A stretch of DNA of 64,000 nucleotides from Flaccisagitta enflata (GCA_965153355.1 OZ231127.1:868001-932000); one strand, 5' to 3'. Positions 38,523 through 50,316 are shown, counted from the first letter of the stretch. Notes: generated by a model from the sequence alone, not told the origin. Numbers and translations are program-made.

Positions 38523-38589
38523 TTCTCCTTCTTTCTTCTTCTCTTTCTTCTTCTTTTTTCTTTTTTCTTTCTTCTTTCTTTCTTCTTCT

Positions 38590-38626
<37 letters not shown>

Positions 38627-38673
38627 TTTCTTTCTTTTTTTTTTCTTCTCTTTCTTTCTTTCTTTCTTCTATT

Positions 38674-38741
<68 letters not shown>

Positions 38742-38746
38742 TTTTT

Positions 38747-38790
<44 letters not shown>

Positions 38791-38815
38791 TATTTCTTTC
38801 TTTCTTTCTTTCTTT

Positions 38816-38847
<32 letters not shown>

Positions 38848-38935
38848 TTGAAAGCGCGTTACTCCAACCCAGAACCAGGATCACCCAGGTTTACTATCTT
38901 ACCGGCTTCTTTCTTTTTTTTTTCTTTCTTTCTTA

Positions 38936-38970
<35 letters not shown>

Positions 38971-38974
38971 TCGT

Positions 38975-39024
<50 letters not shown>

Positions 39025-39052
39025 TTCCTTTTTTTTCTTTTTTTTCTTTCTT

Positions 39053-39091
<39 letters not shown>

Positions 39092-39116
39092 CTTTTTCTT
39101 TCTTTCTTTCTCCATT

Positions 39117-39180
<64 letters not shown>

Positions 39181-39200
39181 TTTTATTCTTTCTTTCTTTT
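38399..39200. repeat. Duplicated (CTTT)n block
   Basis: The anchor GCGTTACTCCAACCCAGAAC, CAGGATCACC and TTTACTATCTTACCGGCTTC occurs at 38,399 and 38,856. A CTTT array of 275-390 bp follows each time, so the whole block was copied with a period of about 457 bp. Confidence 0.85.
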
Positions 39201-39429
39201 TGAGATTCGTTCATGCAACTCTATAACCATAAAAGACTTTTACAGACCATCGGTCCATCTGTCCGTCTACCCTCACACCCATCCGTCTGTTGATTATGCT
39301 TGAATTAGAAATGTTCAAGTTATAAGTTTGTGCTTGTGATGGCCGGACGTGGAAGCATTTTTGTGCCCTGGGGAGTAGGGTTCATGTTCCTCCCTTTGTA
39401 GGCCTTGTCATTTTATCTTTCCTTGAAAT
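39201..39429. other. No gene seen
   Basis: Unique sequence with a short GTCC run. Confidence 0.4.
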
Positions 39430-39606
39430 AACAAGGCCGGATTCACGGCTACCCAAGTCGCGTGCGGGTGGGCAGGGGCCATATATTAGGTCACTCCATC
39501 ATTGGGCAGAGAGGCCAAAACCAAAAAAAAGTAGGACGGACGGACCGACGGACCGACGGACCGACGGACCAACAAAGCGGGGTGCAGAGTCGCGTGGCAC
39601 GCGACT
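39430..39606 (+). mobile_element. GGAC-core hairpin element, complete
   Basis: AACAAGGCCGGATTCACGGC, TACCCAAGTCGCGTGCGGGT, GGGCAGGGGCC, CATTGGGCAGAGAGGCC, (GGACCGAC)n, CGGGGTGCAGAGTCGCGTGG, CACGCGACT. The closest relative is 16,372-16,580. Confidence 0.75.
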
Positions 39607-40105
39607 AGAAACGTTAGCCTCGATAAACGACATTGGCTTCAATTGTCGAAAGACATTGCTCATGGCATAAGAAAGACTAAACATTGGCCTCAACATTAGT
39701 AAGACATTAGCCACGATACTAGAGAGACATTGGCCTTGATGTACAAAAATGACATTAGAAAGACATTGGCCTTGGTATCATATCCTGTCCGTTATACTGA
39801 TAGGCGTTGAACACCATTTTCTCCTTCTCAAAGTCAATCAAACTTTATGTATGACGCTGTCTTTCTGTCTTGTTGTCCTTTTGTCTTTCTTCTATTTCCG
39901 ACTTTTGTCAGTTCTTAATGTGCGAAAAAGCACATCTATAATCAGTCCTGCCCGTCGGTCGGTTGGTTGATTCTTTTTTAAACAACTTCTTCTTCTTCCG
40001 CTTCCGCTTACTCCTCTCTTTCTGCTTCTTCTCTTCTCCTTCTTCTTCTTTTCTTTCTGCCCCTGCCTCTTCTCTTCCATTTTTCCTCATTGTTTTTTAT
40101 TTCCT
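39607..40105. other. ACATTGGCCTTGA degenerate repeat; no gene seen
   Basis: 39,615-39,775 has loose AGACATTGGCCTC repeats. 39,926-39,968 is a GTGCGAAAAAGCACA hairpin with a GGTC run. The remainder is pyrimidine-rich. Confidence 0.45.
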
Positions 40106-40109
40106 AGGC

Positions 40110-40123
40110 CAGAGAGAAAGAGA

Positions 40124-40156
<33 letters not shown>

Positions 40157-40169
40157 AAAGAGAAAGAGA

Positions 40170-40247
<78 letters not shown>

Positions 40248-40262
40248 AAGACAGACAGATAA
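40110..40262. repeat. (GAGAAA)n, (GA)n and (GACA)n
   Basis: Purine array with AAAGAG interruptions, ending in GACA tetramers. Confidence 0.9.
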
Positions 40263-40397
40263 AGAAAAGAGATTCTGTTTTCGAAAACGAGAAGGAAATA
40301 AAAGATTATGTGAGAAAAGGATGAAAAGTGAGTTTCCATGTAAATCCCCGACAATTAACTGGTTTCAACTTCGAGGGCCCAAAGGCCTGTTTCTACT

Positions 40398-40890
40398 GAA
40401 TTTCATCTTATGTCTTATGTCTTGTGTCTTGTGTCTTATGTCTTATGTCTCTGGGCTTGTTTCTACCTTATCTCATGCCTTATGTCTTATGTCTCATGTC
40501 TTGTGTGTCTTATGTCTCAATGCTTGTTTCCACTTAATTTCATGTCTTATGTCTTATGTCTTGTGTCTTGTGTCTTATGTCTTATGTCTTATGTCTTATG
40601 TCTTATGTCTTATGTCTTATGTCTTATGACTTATAACTTATGTCTTATGTCTTATGTCTTATGTCTTCTGTTTTCTGTCTTCTGTCGTCTGTCTTCTGTC
40701 TTCTGTCTTCTGTCTTATGTCTTATGTCTCATGTCTTGTGTCTTATGTTTCAATGCTTGTTTCTGCTTTATCTCATGCCTTATGTCTTATGTCTTATGTC
40801 TTATGTCTTATGTCTTATGTCTTATGTCTTATGTCTTATGTCTTATGTCTTATGTCTCAGGGCGTGTTTCAACTTAATCTTATGTCTTTA
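40398..40890. repeat. (TCTTATG)n heptamer array
   Basis: More than 50 heptamers TCTTATG, with TCTTGTG, TCTTCTG and TCTCATG variants. The GCTTGTTTCTRCYTWATYTC spacer recurs near 40,452, 40,522, 40,753 and 40,862, giving a second level of order. Confidence 0.9.
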
Positions 40891-41011
40891 TCTCTTTTTC
40901 ATTTTTCATCAATCTTATCTTATTTATCCTATTTAATTTATGTTTTCATCTGGTGTCTTTATCAGATGTCTTTATCTTATCTATTTCACTTTGATTCTCA
41001 TGTTCCTTTTT

Positions 41012-41593
41012 GGGCAGCAGCCCCGAAGGGGTCGATGACCTATGCTCTCACACATATGGGGAATTTTCTCCTTCTACTCCGTCCATCCGTCCATTCCCCC
41101 CCCCAGCTTCGAGGCCCAAATTTTAGTCCCGAGACCCAAATCCCAGCCTTGTGGACCAAATCCTTTCTGAAAGGCGCAAATCCTAGCCTCAAGGCCCAAA
41201 TCCTAGCCTGGAGGCCCAAATCTCAGCCTTGAGACCCAAATCTCACCCTTGAGGCTAAGCCTCAAGGTTCATATCCCAGCCTCAAGGATGAGATTTGGGT
41301 CTCAAGGCTGGGATTTGGGCCTCCAGGCTGGGATTTGGGCCTTGAGGCTAGGATTTGGGCCTTTCAGAAAGGATTTGGGGGACAAGGCTGGGATTTGGGT
41401 CTCGGGACTAAAATTTGGGCCTCGAAGCTTGGGGGGGGGGCGGACGGAGGAGGAGAAGGAGAAAATTCCCCACATGTGTGAAAGCATAGGTCATCGACCC
41501 CTTCGGAGCCGCTGCCCTGCTTCCCCTTCAACTTCCAGCACAACGTACTAAGGCAGGGCACGGGTACCGCTGACCATCTAACGCTTTTGCGAC
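41012..41593. mobile_element. Foldback element, long palindrome
   Basis: Left end GGGCAGCAGCCCCGAAGGGG, TCGATGACCTATGCTCTCAC; right end GTGAAAGCATAGGTCATCGA, CCCCTTCGGAGCCGCTGCCC, followed by GGGCACGGGTACCGCTGACC and AACGCTTTTGCGAC. The core of about 20-bp units (GGCCCAAATCCTAGCCTGGA) inverts at about 41,262. The same ordered variants appear on both arms, including CTTTCTGAAAGG against CCTTTCAGAAAGG. This is the clearest intact copy of the variant subfamily. Confidence 0.8.
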
Positions 41594-41609
41594 TATTGTT
41601 CTATTCTGT

Positions 41610-41744
41610 TGTCCCACGAGGAAGCGAGCAAAGTGAGTGAGCCAGTCCTTGAAAGGTGCGATTGAGCAGGGTGAGTGAACAAATGTCACGAGCGACAAAG
41701 GGGCCTGTTAAAAACTCGGTTATCTACTTGTGGAAACAGACCCT
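41610..41744 (+). mobile_element. AGCGA-rich element, 5'-truncated copy
   Basis: TGTCCCACGAGGAAGCGAGC, AAAGTGAGTGAGCC through GTTATCTACTTGTGGAAACA, GACCCTC. It lacks the left terminus. It abuts the foldback element at 41,593. Confidence 0.6.
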
Positions 41745-41842
41745 CAGTTTTACACACAGAGAAGCGGTTTCAAGAAAAAAGAAAGGAATCTTAAGTTTGT
41801 TCCTAATGTTATCACATTGATCCTTATGTTCAATCTTGGTTT

Positions 41843-42185
41843 TTAGTCGCAGACAAGCGACACCATTAGAGGCTCGCTCCGTCTGTCTGTCCGTCCATTG
41901 GTTCGTCGGTCCGTCGGTCCGTCTGTTATGCGCATTTCCGCCCCCGCCCACCCATGCGTTTCTGATATTGGCCGAGTTCCCGGCCTTGTTGGAATGAATG
42001 AACAAGGCTGGATAAACAGCTATCCTGGTCGCGCGCAGGTGGGCAGAGGATGAAGGTGGTCAATAGTGCTGTTTTGCGGGGACAGTTAGACCAAGAAAAG
42101 CTCATATATGCAAAAAAGTAGATGCGACTGACCGATCAATAAACAGACTGACCGACCAGGGGACCAACTAGCGTAACAAATTCCC
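41843..42185. mobile_element. GTCC-core and GGAC-core elements, head to head
   Basis: 41,843-41,990 is AGTCGCAGACAAGCGAC, GAGGCTCGCTCCGTC, GGTCC array, CATTTCCGCCCCCGCCCACC. 42,001-42,180 begins ACAAGGCTGGATAAACAGCT and GGTCGCGCGCAGGTGGGCAG and continues to GACCGACC tetramers. Confidence 0.6.
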
Positions 42186-42521
<336 letters not shown>

Positions 42522-42660
42522 ATGAGTTTATGATTGATTTCAGTACCGTGAGCTAAGGCACGGATATCGATACCCAAAGCATATGAGCATAGGCAGAAAC
42601 TCTACCATTTATCAAGGTGCAACGTGATTGAAGGAAATAGATAGCCGTGGTCTGGCATCA

Positions 42661-42923
42661 GGGGGTGTTTCTAGTCACAGACACCCGCGTTTTGAACGGG
42701 CCACTCGGTCGCTCGCTACGTTCGTTCGCTCGCACCGCTCACTCCGCTCACTCCCTCCGCAGCGCTCCGCTTCGCTCGCTGCCTCGCTCGCTCCGTTCAC
42801 GGGCTCGCTCACTCACTTCGCTCACTCCCTCGTGGGACAGTGGAAATTCTTGAAAATGTGTTCACGCTGTTATCGCGTTTCACGGGTTCAAACGCGTTTT
42901 TGGCGCTCACTAGAAACACGCCC
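42661..42923 (-). mobile_element. AGCGA-rich element, copy 4 (inverted)
   Basis: GGGGGTGTTTCTAGT, AACGGGCCACTCGGTCGCTC, repeated CGCTCACTCCGCTCACTCC, AATGTGTTCACGCTGTTATC, end ACTAGAAACACGCCC. This is the copy closest to the one at 11,680. Confidence 0.8.
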
Positions 42924-43039
42924 TCAGTTTGGAAGAGATTTTGAACGCCGTGGAACACTTTCTTGACCTTGTTCTTCAAGAAGGTTAACCGATTCCATCT
43001 TCCCTTCACCTTAACTTTTTTTTCCTCAACACTTTTTGT

Positions 43040-43300
43040 CCTCAAGTTTTTGTCGCCTCTGTCCTCATGTCCTCATGTCCTCATGTCCTCGTGTCCTCGT
43101 GTCCTCGTGTCCTCGTGTCCTCGTGTCCTCGTGTCCTCGTGTCCTCGTGCTCGTGTCGCCTTTGTCCTCATGTTCTCATGTTCGTGTCGCCTTTGTCCTC
43201 ATGTCCTCAAGTCCATATGTCCTCATGTTTGTGACGCCTTTGTCCTCATGTCCTCATGTCCTCATATACTCTTGTCCTCATCCTCGTAGCGTCTTTGTCT
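43040..43300. repeat. (TCCTCATG/TCCTCGTG T)n 9-mer array
   Basis: TCCTCATGT and TCCTCGTGT nonamers in runs, with a TGTCGCCTTTG spacer recurring near 43,050, 43,155, 43,185 and 43,233. Confidence 0.85.
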
Positions 43301-43329
43301 TAAGCACTTCCTACTTCTGAATCAATTCG

Positions 43330-43552
43330 TCAACTCTATAAGAGGCTTTGTCCGTCCATCGGTCGTTCGGTCGGTCGGTCGGTCGGTTGGTCCGTCGGTC
43401 CGTAGAGGTGATCGAGTCAAAAAGTAGAAAAACGAGCGTTTTGGATACTTTTTTATGTATGTTTGTGTATGGAGTGGGGTTTGGTGTGTGGATGGGGGTT
43501 GGATGCCCCTGCCCACCCGTCCGCAACGATATTGTGACCCCGCGTCACTTGT
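43330..43552 (+). mobile_element. GTCC-core hairpin element, complete tail
   Basis: ACTCTATAAGAGGCTTTGTC, (GTCC/GGTC)n, GTGATCGAGTCAAAAAGTAG, CCCCTGCCCACCCGTCCGCA, ACGATATTGTGACCCCGCGT, CACTTG. The tail repeats the first 40 bases of the window. Confidence 0.65.
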
Positions 43553-44040
<488 letters not shown>

Positions 44041-44149
44041 GAAAAAGAGACTCAGAGACAGAGACAGAGAGACAGAGTAAGAGATGGTTACAGACGCAGA
44101 GAGAAAAGGGGTCCCGTGATTTTGCCGAATTTACGACTTCGGCGGGAAT

Positions 44150-44960
44150 CGTAAGTCAGGTCACAGAGACAGTCACTACCAAAATACTGAGACAGAGACA
44201 CAGAGACAGGAACAGTCAATACCAAAATACGGACAGACACAGAGACAGGAACAGAAAATACCAAAATACGGAGAGACACAGAGACAGGAACAGTTATTAC
44301 CAAAATACGGACAGACACAGAGAAGGGAACAGTTAATACCAAAATATGGAGAGACACAGAGATAGAGACAATGAAACATACAAAGACTGCACTGTAGAGT
44401 GACAGAGATAGACACAGAGACAGAGACACTCACTACCAAAAAACGGAGAGACACACAGATAGAGACAATGAAACATACTAACACTGTACTGTAGAGAGAC
44501 AGAGATAGACACAGAGACAGAGCCAGTCACTACCAAAATACGGACAAACATGGAGACAGGAACAGTCAATACCAAAATACGGAGAGACACAAAGACAGGA
44601 ACAGTCAATACCAAAATATGGAGAGACACAGAGACAGGAACAGTCAATACCAAAATGCGGAGAGACACGGAGACAAAACAGTCAATACCAAAATATGGAG
44701 AGACAGAGAGACAGGAACAGTCAATACCAAAATACGGAGAGAGACAGAGACAGGAAAAGTTGATACCAAAGTATGGAGTAAAACACAGAAATAGACGATG
44801 ACAAATACAAAGACAGAGACCGTCTTGATGAAAGTCCGGAGAGACACGGAGACAAAGACAAAGACAGAGACAATCATGACCAAAGTACGGAGAAAAACAC
44901 TGATAGAGACGATGACAAATACAAGACAGAGACAAACAATAAGGCACAGATAGACTGAGG
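44150..44960. repeat. About 39-bp minisatellite
   Basis: Unit ACAGAGACAGGAACAGTCAA, TACCAAAATACGGAGAGAC, about 14 recognisable copies, more decayed from 44,780. Because 39 is divisible by 3 it gives a regular 13-residue periodic frame on both strands. I regard these as repeat translations. Confidence 0.8.
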
Positions 44961-44967
44961 AAGTTAC

Positions 44968-45700
44968 GATCAAAAACATGAAAATCGGTCAAAATGTCGT
45001 TGGTGGTTGCTTTCGCCGCTCCAACGTTGTCTACTGCTGTTGTTTTGACATCCATAATTGTTCTGTTGAAATCATCTGTTGTCTTGACAATACTTTGCGT
45101 TCCTTTGGCCGTAAGTGTTGCCATAAGGACATTATTTGTAGTTTTTGTTGATAATCCGTTATCGGCAGTTGTTGCTCTTAGGTCATTCGTTGTATTTGTT
45201 GTTTTTGTTGTTGTTGCTCTTAGGTCATTCGTTGCCTTTGTTGTTTTTGCTGTTGTTGCCCTTAGGTCAGTCGTTGCCTTTGTTGTTTCTGTTGTTGCTG
45301 TAGTAGTGAATGCACTGCCGCCATTTCGATTCATGTCACGATTCTCAATGGGCTGATGATAGAAAGCAAGACCTCGACGGAACTCACGATCTGGACTTTG
45401 GCCACGCAGCTTCCTTTTGAGCTTGCTCCTTATGTCTTCCGTATCAAAAGCTTTCCCAGCTTTGGCAGAAAGTGACGTCATCACGCTGCCAATGAATTTC
45501 CACGGCGTCTTCCGACTTCCTCCGACCACTTCCCACTGCTTCCTTGGGCTGCCATCGGCTTCCCACGACCTCATCCGGGGTTTCATCACGGGCCGAATCT
45601 CCAATTCCTCGAAATATTGGCGTTTGGTCCCATATGGACGATTCCGAGTCTCAGGCGGGGCTCCATCAACAAAGCCCAGTTGTAGCAATGGTTTCGCGGC
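44968..45700 (-). CDS. Probable internal/terminal exon, protein not recognised
   Basis: The minus-strand frame is open from 45,700 down to 44,968. The upstream edge is a pyrimidine-rich tract ending ATCAAG, and the frame is closed by a stop about 60 bases further up, so this must be an internal or terminal exon. The first 130 residues are ordinary, charged protein sequence (for example RPYGTKRQYFEELEIRPVMK and IRSKLKRKLRGQSPDREFRR). The next 100 are Thr/Ala/Asn-rich, with three TTNDLRAT/TTKATNDLRA repeats. A GATC|GTAACT donor at 44,967 would end it in phase 1 before the frame runs into the 39-bp repeat. It can join in phase 0 to exon A if exon A uses the CAG|GTCCAC donor at 46,335. Otherwise it belongs to a separate gene. 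A plus-strand frame over the same region is the weaker alternative. Confidence 0.45.
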
Positions 45701-45917
45701 CTTGATTTGTGACAATGTTGATAAAGAAAGAATTCGAAAAGACGAATAAATCGCTTATAATTTGACATAACCACTGCTAATTTAGTAATTAACAAAGTTA
45801 CTGGCAATTATCAGACGAAATGAATGATTCTCTGCACGATTTTGTTTTTCTTTCCGAATCCTCCGCCAGAGCAACGCTTTAATACAAATAGCTTTGGGCC
45901 GTAAAACATAAAACCTT

Positions 45918-46012
45918 GGCCCTAAAGCTAACCCTGTCCCTAACCCTAACCCTAAAACTATCCCAAACCCTAACCCTAACCCTAAAACCACCCCTAACCC
46001 TAATTTTAAAAA
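45918..46012. repeat. Degenerate telomere-like CCCTAA repeats
   Basis: CCCTAACCCTAACCCTAAAA recurs with spacers (CTATCCCAAA, CCACCCCTAA). About ten CCCTAA units in 95 bp match the animal TTAGGG telomere motif at an internal site. Confidence 0.8.
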
Positions 46013-46329
46013 CCGCTTAAAAAGTCTTAAAAACAAAAGATCACAGATGATCGTACAATTGTACCCAATTATCCTTTCCCCTTATAGTTGACAAATAGGC
46101 TGTTACTATTTACTGCCTGACTTACTGATTCAATGACTGTCTGACTGTCTGACTGATCGTCTTCTAGATCTATCTACCTGATGTTTCTGCGATTTAGCTT
46201 GTTGTCTTCCCCCTTCTCCCGCCCGAGCCAAAAACGAGGGTTGTCCCTGTTCAACATGAAAAATTTTATTCTTGAAACTTTGACAGCAAAAATGACAAAA
46301 GAATAAAACCATTTCAGTGACTTTGCATT

Positions 46330-46468
46330 TCAACGGTGGACCTGTCGCTGGAACAGGTCTGATTCCCCGCTTAGATGTCGCTCAAGAACGGAAAGGCTAT
46401 TCCAGTAATGAAAGCCGTTGTTGTGATCATTCGCGTCAGTTTCATTGTTGTTGTTGTTGTTGTTGTTT

Positions 46469-46506
<38 letters not shown>

Positions 46507-47536
46507 GCTGTTTTCGTTGTGTTCGTTTGCAACATTGTCATTGTTCTTGTCGTCGTCCACATCTCCCTCGATGTTGAAGAGTGGTTCCAGCGCTTGGCCG
46601 ACTTCTTCCTCCAAGGATCTTCCCGCGGATTCCGCCGCGGCCTTCATCAAATCTTCGACGCACTCGTTCAACTCTCTCATGGATTTGTCGGCGTCTACTT
46701 CCGGTGGTAGTCCTTGATCCACCGCCACAATCGTCGTCTCGCTTCCGCTTCTGCTTCCGCTTCTGCTTCCGCTTCTGCTTCCGCTTCTGCTTCCGCCTCT
46801 GCTTCCGCTTCTGCTTCCACTGCTCTGCGCACTTTGACCATCTTCATCCTGCTGGCGACGAGTTGGAGGCGAAAGTAAAAGTCCATCCAACTGATTCAAT
46901 CTCTCGTCAAAATCGATCAGCGGCGAATCTTCACCACCACCACCTCTTCCACCTCCTCTTCCACCACCTCTTCCACCTCCCCCTCCTCCTCCTCCTCCTC
47001 CTGCCCCGGTGGCAAAACCTCCCTCATCTACCCTCGAGTCGGACTGATGGTCATCCATCTCCAACATTTCCCGATGTTTGGCCGATTCGTAATAGTCAAT
47101 GAGCTGTTTCACTGCCATTCTCAAATCAGAGTCGTTCATGCCACCGCCACCGCCACCACCACCACCAACGCCATAAGCGCCGCCCATCCGACGTCTTTTG
47201 TTTCTACGTCGTTGATCCAAAGGCCGGAAGCTGCCGATGTGAGATCGAGGACGTTGTTGCCAAAGAATCCCCGCGTCAAAGTCGTCGTCGTTCCCTCTTC
47301 CTCCCCCTCCTCCTCCTCCTCTGGCTCTCATAAAGTTGGCATAGACAGTGTCTGACAGCGAGGCTGGTGTCCGATGATGACCACCGCCGCCGCCGCCGCT
47401 TCCACAGTCGCCGCCGTAGTTCGGCCTTCTAGACTGAGGCAGGGGGGGAGGAGGAGGAGGAGGTGACAGTCTTTGGTCTACAACTTGCGGTTGTTGAGAC
47501 ATCGAAAGGGAATCAGGAAACGAGGAATTGTCGTCC
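46330..47536 (-). CDS. Exon A, C-terminal exon of a low-complexity protein
   Basis: About 402 residues, entered in phase 2 through TTTACAG at 47,537. The order is: Pro-7 run, Gly-rich blocks, a basic cluster (DQRRRNKRRRMGG, nuclear-localisation-like), a short helix (DLRMAVKQLIDYYESAKHRE), Gly plus three RGGG units, and an acidic helix (DFDERLNQLDGLL). Then come seven SGSR-type repeats, a longer helix (SMRELNECVEDLMKAAAES), acidic DDDKNNDN and two Asn runs. The frame ends at TGA 46,330. An AATAAA lies about 60 bases further on (minus strand, about 46,268), which supports this as the end. Alternatively the CAG|GTCCAC donor at 46,335 skips the stop and joins 45,700. I do not recognise the protein. 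RG/SR-type tracts suggest nucleic-acid or condensate association, as inference only. Confidence 0.7.
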
Positions 47537-47581
47537 CTGTAAAGTGTAAACATTGAATGATATTAATCATCAATCTCGTTT

Positions 47582-47669
<88 letters not shown>

Positions 47670-47768
47670 CAGACAGAAACCAGCAGCAAAAACAACGTCA
47701 ACCACGTCCAACGACGACAACCACGATACCAAAAAAAAACAACAATAAAAACAAAAACCACAAAAAAG

Positions 47769-47820
<52 letters not shown>

Positions 47821-47823
47821 ATC

Positions 47824-47879
<56 letters not shown>

Positions 47880-47889
47880 AACAACAACC

Positions 47890-47980
<91 letters not shown>

Positions 47981-48064
47981 GCAACAACAACAACAACAAC
48001 AACAACAAGGACAACAACAACAACAAAAACAACAACAACAACAACAGCAACCCATTCAAATGAC
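47537..48064 (-). repeat. Intron of (CT)n, (CA)n and (CAA)n
   Basis: Intron between exons B and A (donor GTCATT, acceptor TTTACAG). Almost all of it is microsatellite: plus-strand (CT)n 47,587-47,624, (CA)n 47,625-47,668, (CAA)n 47,770-48,050. Poly-Gln frames (plus) and poly-Val/Leu frames (minus) here are intronic. Confidence 0.8.
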
Positions 48065-49297
48065 CTTCTCCGTTCTCGACTGTGTCTCGTTTCCAAAGTC
48101 GGAAAATTGGCGATTTGCTCCTCGGTCATGTCAACCGAGTCCAAAAACGAGAAGACTTCTGACAGGACTTCCGCTTCTTCATCTCGTCTTTGATATTCAT
48201 CGACGAGCGTCTTGATCGTTTCTTGAAAAGTCTGCTCCAGAGGAAGCACTTGAATATCCTCGCCAAAGGAACGGTATACATCAACGTCGGCGTCATCTCT
48301 TGACCGCTGCAGCTGCTGATGCTGCTGATGCTGAGGCAGCGACGTTGGCAAACTTTCTTCTCGCGCTCTTCTTGAATGCTGTTGCTGCTGTAGTCGTTCG
48401 TGCTGCGGAAAGACTCGTTGCTGCTGCGCTATCGGCAGCTTGGATGTCGGAGTGATGGAGTTGGAATGGGTCGTCGAGTCGAATCCTCTCTGAGGCTCCG
48501 AGTTGACGCGTTCGAGGATGTTGTTGAGAATGCCGGCCAAGTGACAGATGCGCCTGACTTCCTCCGTGGCCAAAAGCTGCGTCGGCGGCGACGACTCGTT
48601 GGATGGTTGACCCAAAGCCACGTCTTCCACTTGGCCGTCGACGAACTCATTGGCCGTGGAGAGCAAGAGATGTTCCGGAAGCGCGATACCGCGACGAGCA
48701 TCGGCGGAAGATGTTGAAGACTGAATGACGTCCACGCCCGGACTCGTTGAAGACAGGTTGGAGGCTTCCTCGCCCAAAACTAGGTCGTCCACAGTTTCTA
48801 CGCCTCTTCTTCCTCCACCTCCAACTTCTTCAGCCCCTGTGGTGTTGCGGCGATTGGCGACGACGATGTCGATCTCCTCCTTGACGATCCTCTTCAACTC
48901 CAACACATCCATCAGATGACTTCTTAATTGCAACTCCTCGTCGACCTTTGCTTCGCCGGAAACATCCTCCTCCTCCTCCTCCTCATCACCCGGTTCATTC
49001 TGCGGTCTTTGTCTACTCGATTTCTCCACTTCCGAACGAACTTCCGCCCGCGTCATCGTCAAAGGATTCGCACGTCTTCCGCTACCATTTCCGGCGGCGA
49101 CGCCTCCGCGATCTTCGACGCCATCTCGCGGGTCGTCGACGTAGTCATGGTTAAAGCCGGCCGTCGACAACTCGGCAGCGAAGTCGCATCGAATCTCTGT
49201 TGAAGGAGGATCTTCACATCTTCGACGGACGGATCGCAATTTGACTAATTTGTCCCAAACGTCGTCGGAAATGTTACGAGCGTCGGACTCGAAAAAA
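48065..49297 (-). CDS. Exon B, central exon of the same protein
   Basis: About 411 residues, entered in phase 2 through CCCCAG at 49,298 and left in phase 2 at AAG|GTCATT. The start reads FFESDARNISDDVWDKLVKL then a basic RSVRRRC. After that come an acidic run of six Glu, a helix (LMDVLELKRIVKEEIDIVV), a Gly patch, a helix (EEVRRICHLAGILNNILERV), Gln-rich patches (HERLQQQQ, HQQHQQLQ), and a C-terminal coiled-coil-like helix (LEQTFQETIKTLVDEYQRRD). Balanced composition, absence of stops over 1.2 kb and phase agreement with both neighbours make this the strongest coding call in the window. The protein family is not recognised; helix-rich segments between disordered linkers would fit a scaffold protein, as inference. 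Confidence 0.85.
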
Positions 49298-49345
49298 CTG
49301 GGGACGGAAGAATATCACAGCATCTTCATCATCATGATCATCATG

Positions 49346-49390
<45 letters not shown>

Positions 49391-49548
49391 TGCAACATAT
49401 TCATCATCATCATCATTATCATCATCATCATCATCATCATCATCATATGATCCTCATCATCATCATCTGCAACATTATCATCATCATCATCATCATCATC
49501 TGCAAAATTATCATCATCATCATCATCTTCATCATCATCTGCAACATT

Positions 49549-49587
<39 letters not shown>

Positions 49588-49646
49588 TGCAAAATTATCA
49601 TCATCATCATCATCATCATCCTATGTGGCATCATCATCATCATCGG

Positions 49647-49703
<57 letters not shown>

Positions 49704-49954
49704 CAACATCATCATTTTCAGTATTATCATTTATCATCATCAGCAACATCAAGTTCAAGTTTAAGTTCAAATACTCCAAAAAAGAAAGGCAAGTTGCCTT
49801 TTGACTTGGAGACGTCAACTACTACAATCTACATTCCCAAAATAGTCCATCACAATATAATCATTTTTCCACTTCTAACAAACACTGTCCATTTCATTGG
49901 TTCCGGGAAGTTAATGTTCCCCGGTCGTTGTTGTTGTCATCATCATCATCATCA

Positions 49955-49991
<37 letters not shown>

Positions 49992-50011
49992 TCTGCAAAT
50001 ATCACATATCA

Positions 50012-50043
<32 letters not shown>

Positions 50044-50217
50044 CATTATCATTCACACACTATTCACACATCGTCACACACACACACACACACATCACAC
50101 ATCACACACATCATCATATCATCACACACACACATCATCATCATCACATCATCACACACACATCATCATCACATCAGCAATATCATCATCATCATCATCA
50201 TCATCAACATCATCATT

Positions 50218-50263
<46 letters not shown>

Positions 50264-50316
50264 ATACATTATCATCATAATCAGTTAAAATTCAAAATTC
50301 CAATATTCCATCTTAC
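49298..50316 (-). repeat. Intron made of (ATC)n and (CA)n
   Basis: Intron between exons C and B (donor GTAAGA, acceptor CCCCAG). (ATC)n at 49,318-49,735, a unique island at 49,736-49,935, then ATC/CA mixtures to 50,275. Poly-Ile, poly-His and poly-Met frames here are not coding. Confidence 0.85.

Noticed and set aside
44333-44967. Extension of the 45,700 exon into a VSVSLRILVLTVP-type repeat protein
   Set aside because: That part is the translated 39-bp minisatellite. A GTAACT donor lies exactly where the natural-looking sequence stops.
45417-45749. Plus-strand frame of 110 codons over the orphan exon
   Set aside because: Overlaps the minus frame, which has more natural charged composition and splice edges. 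Kept only as an alternative.
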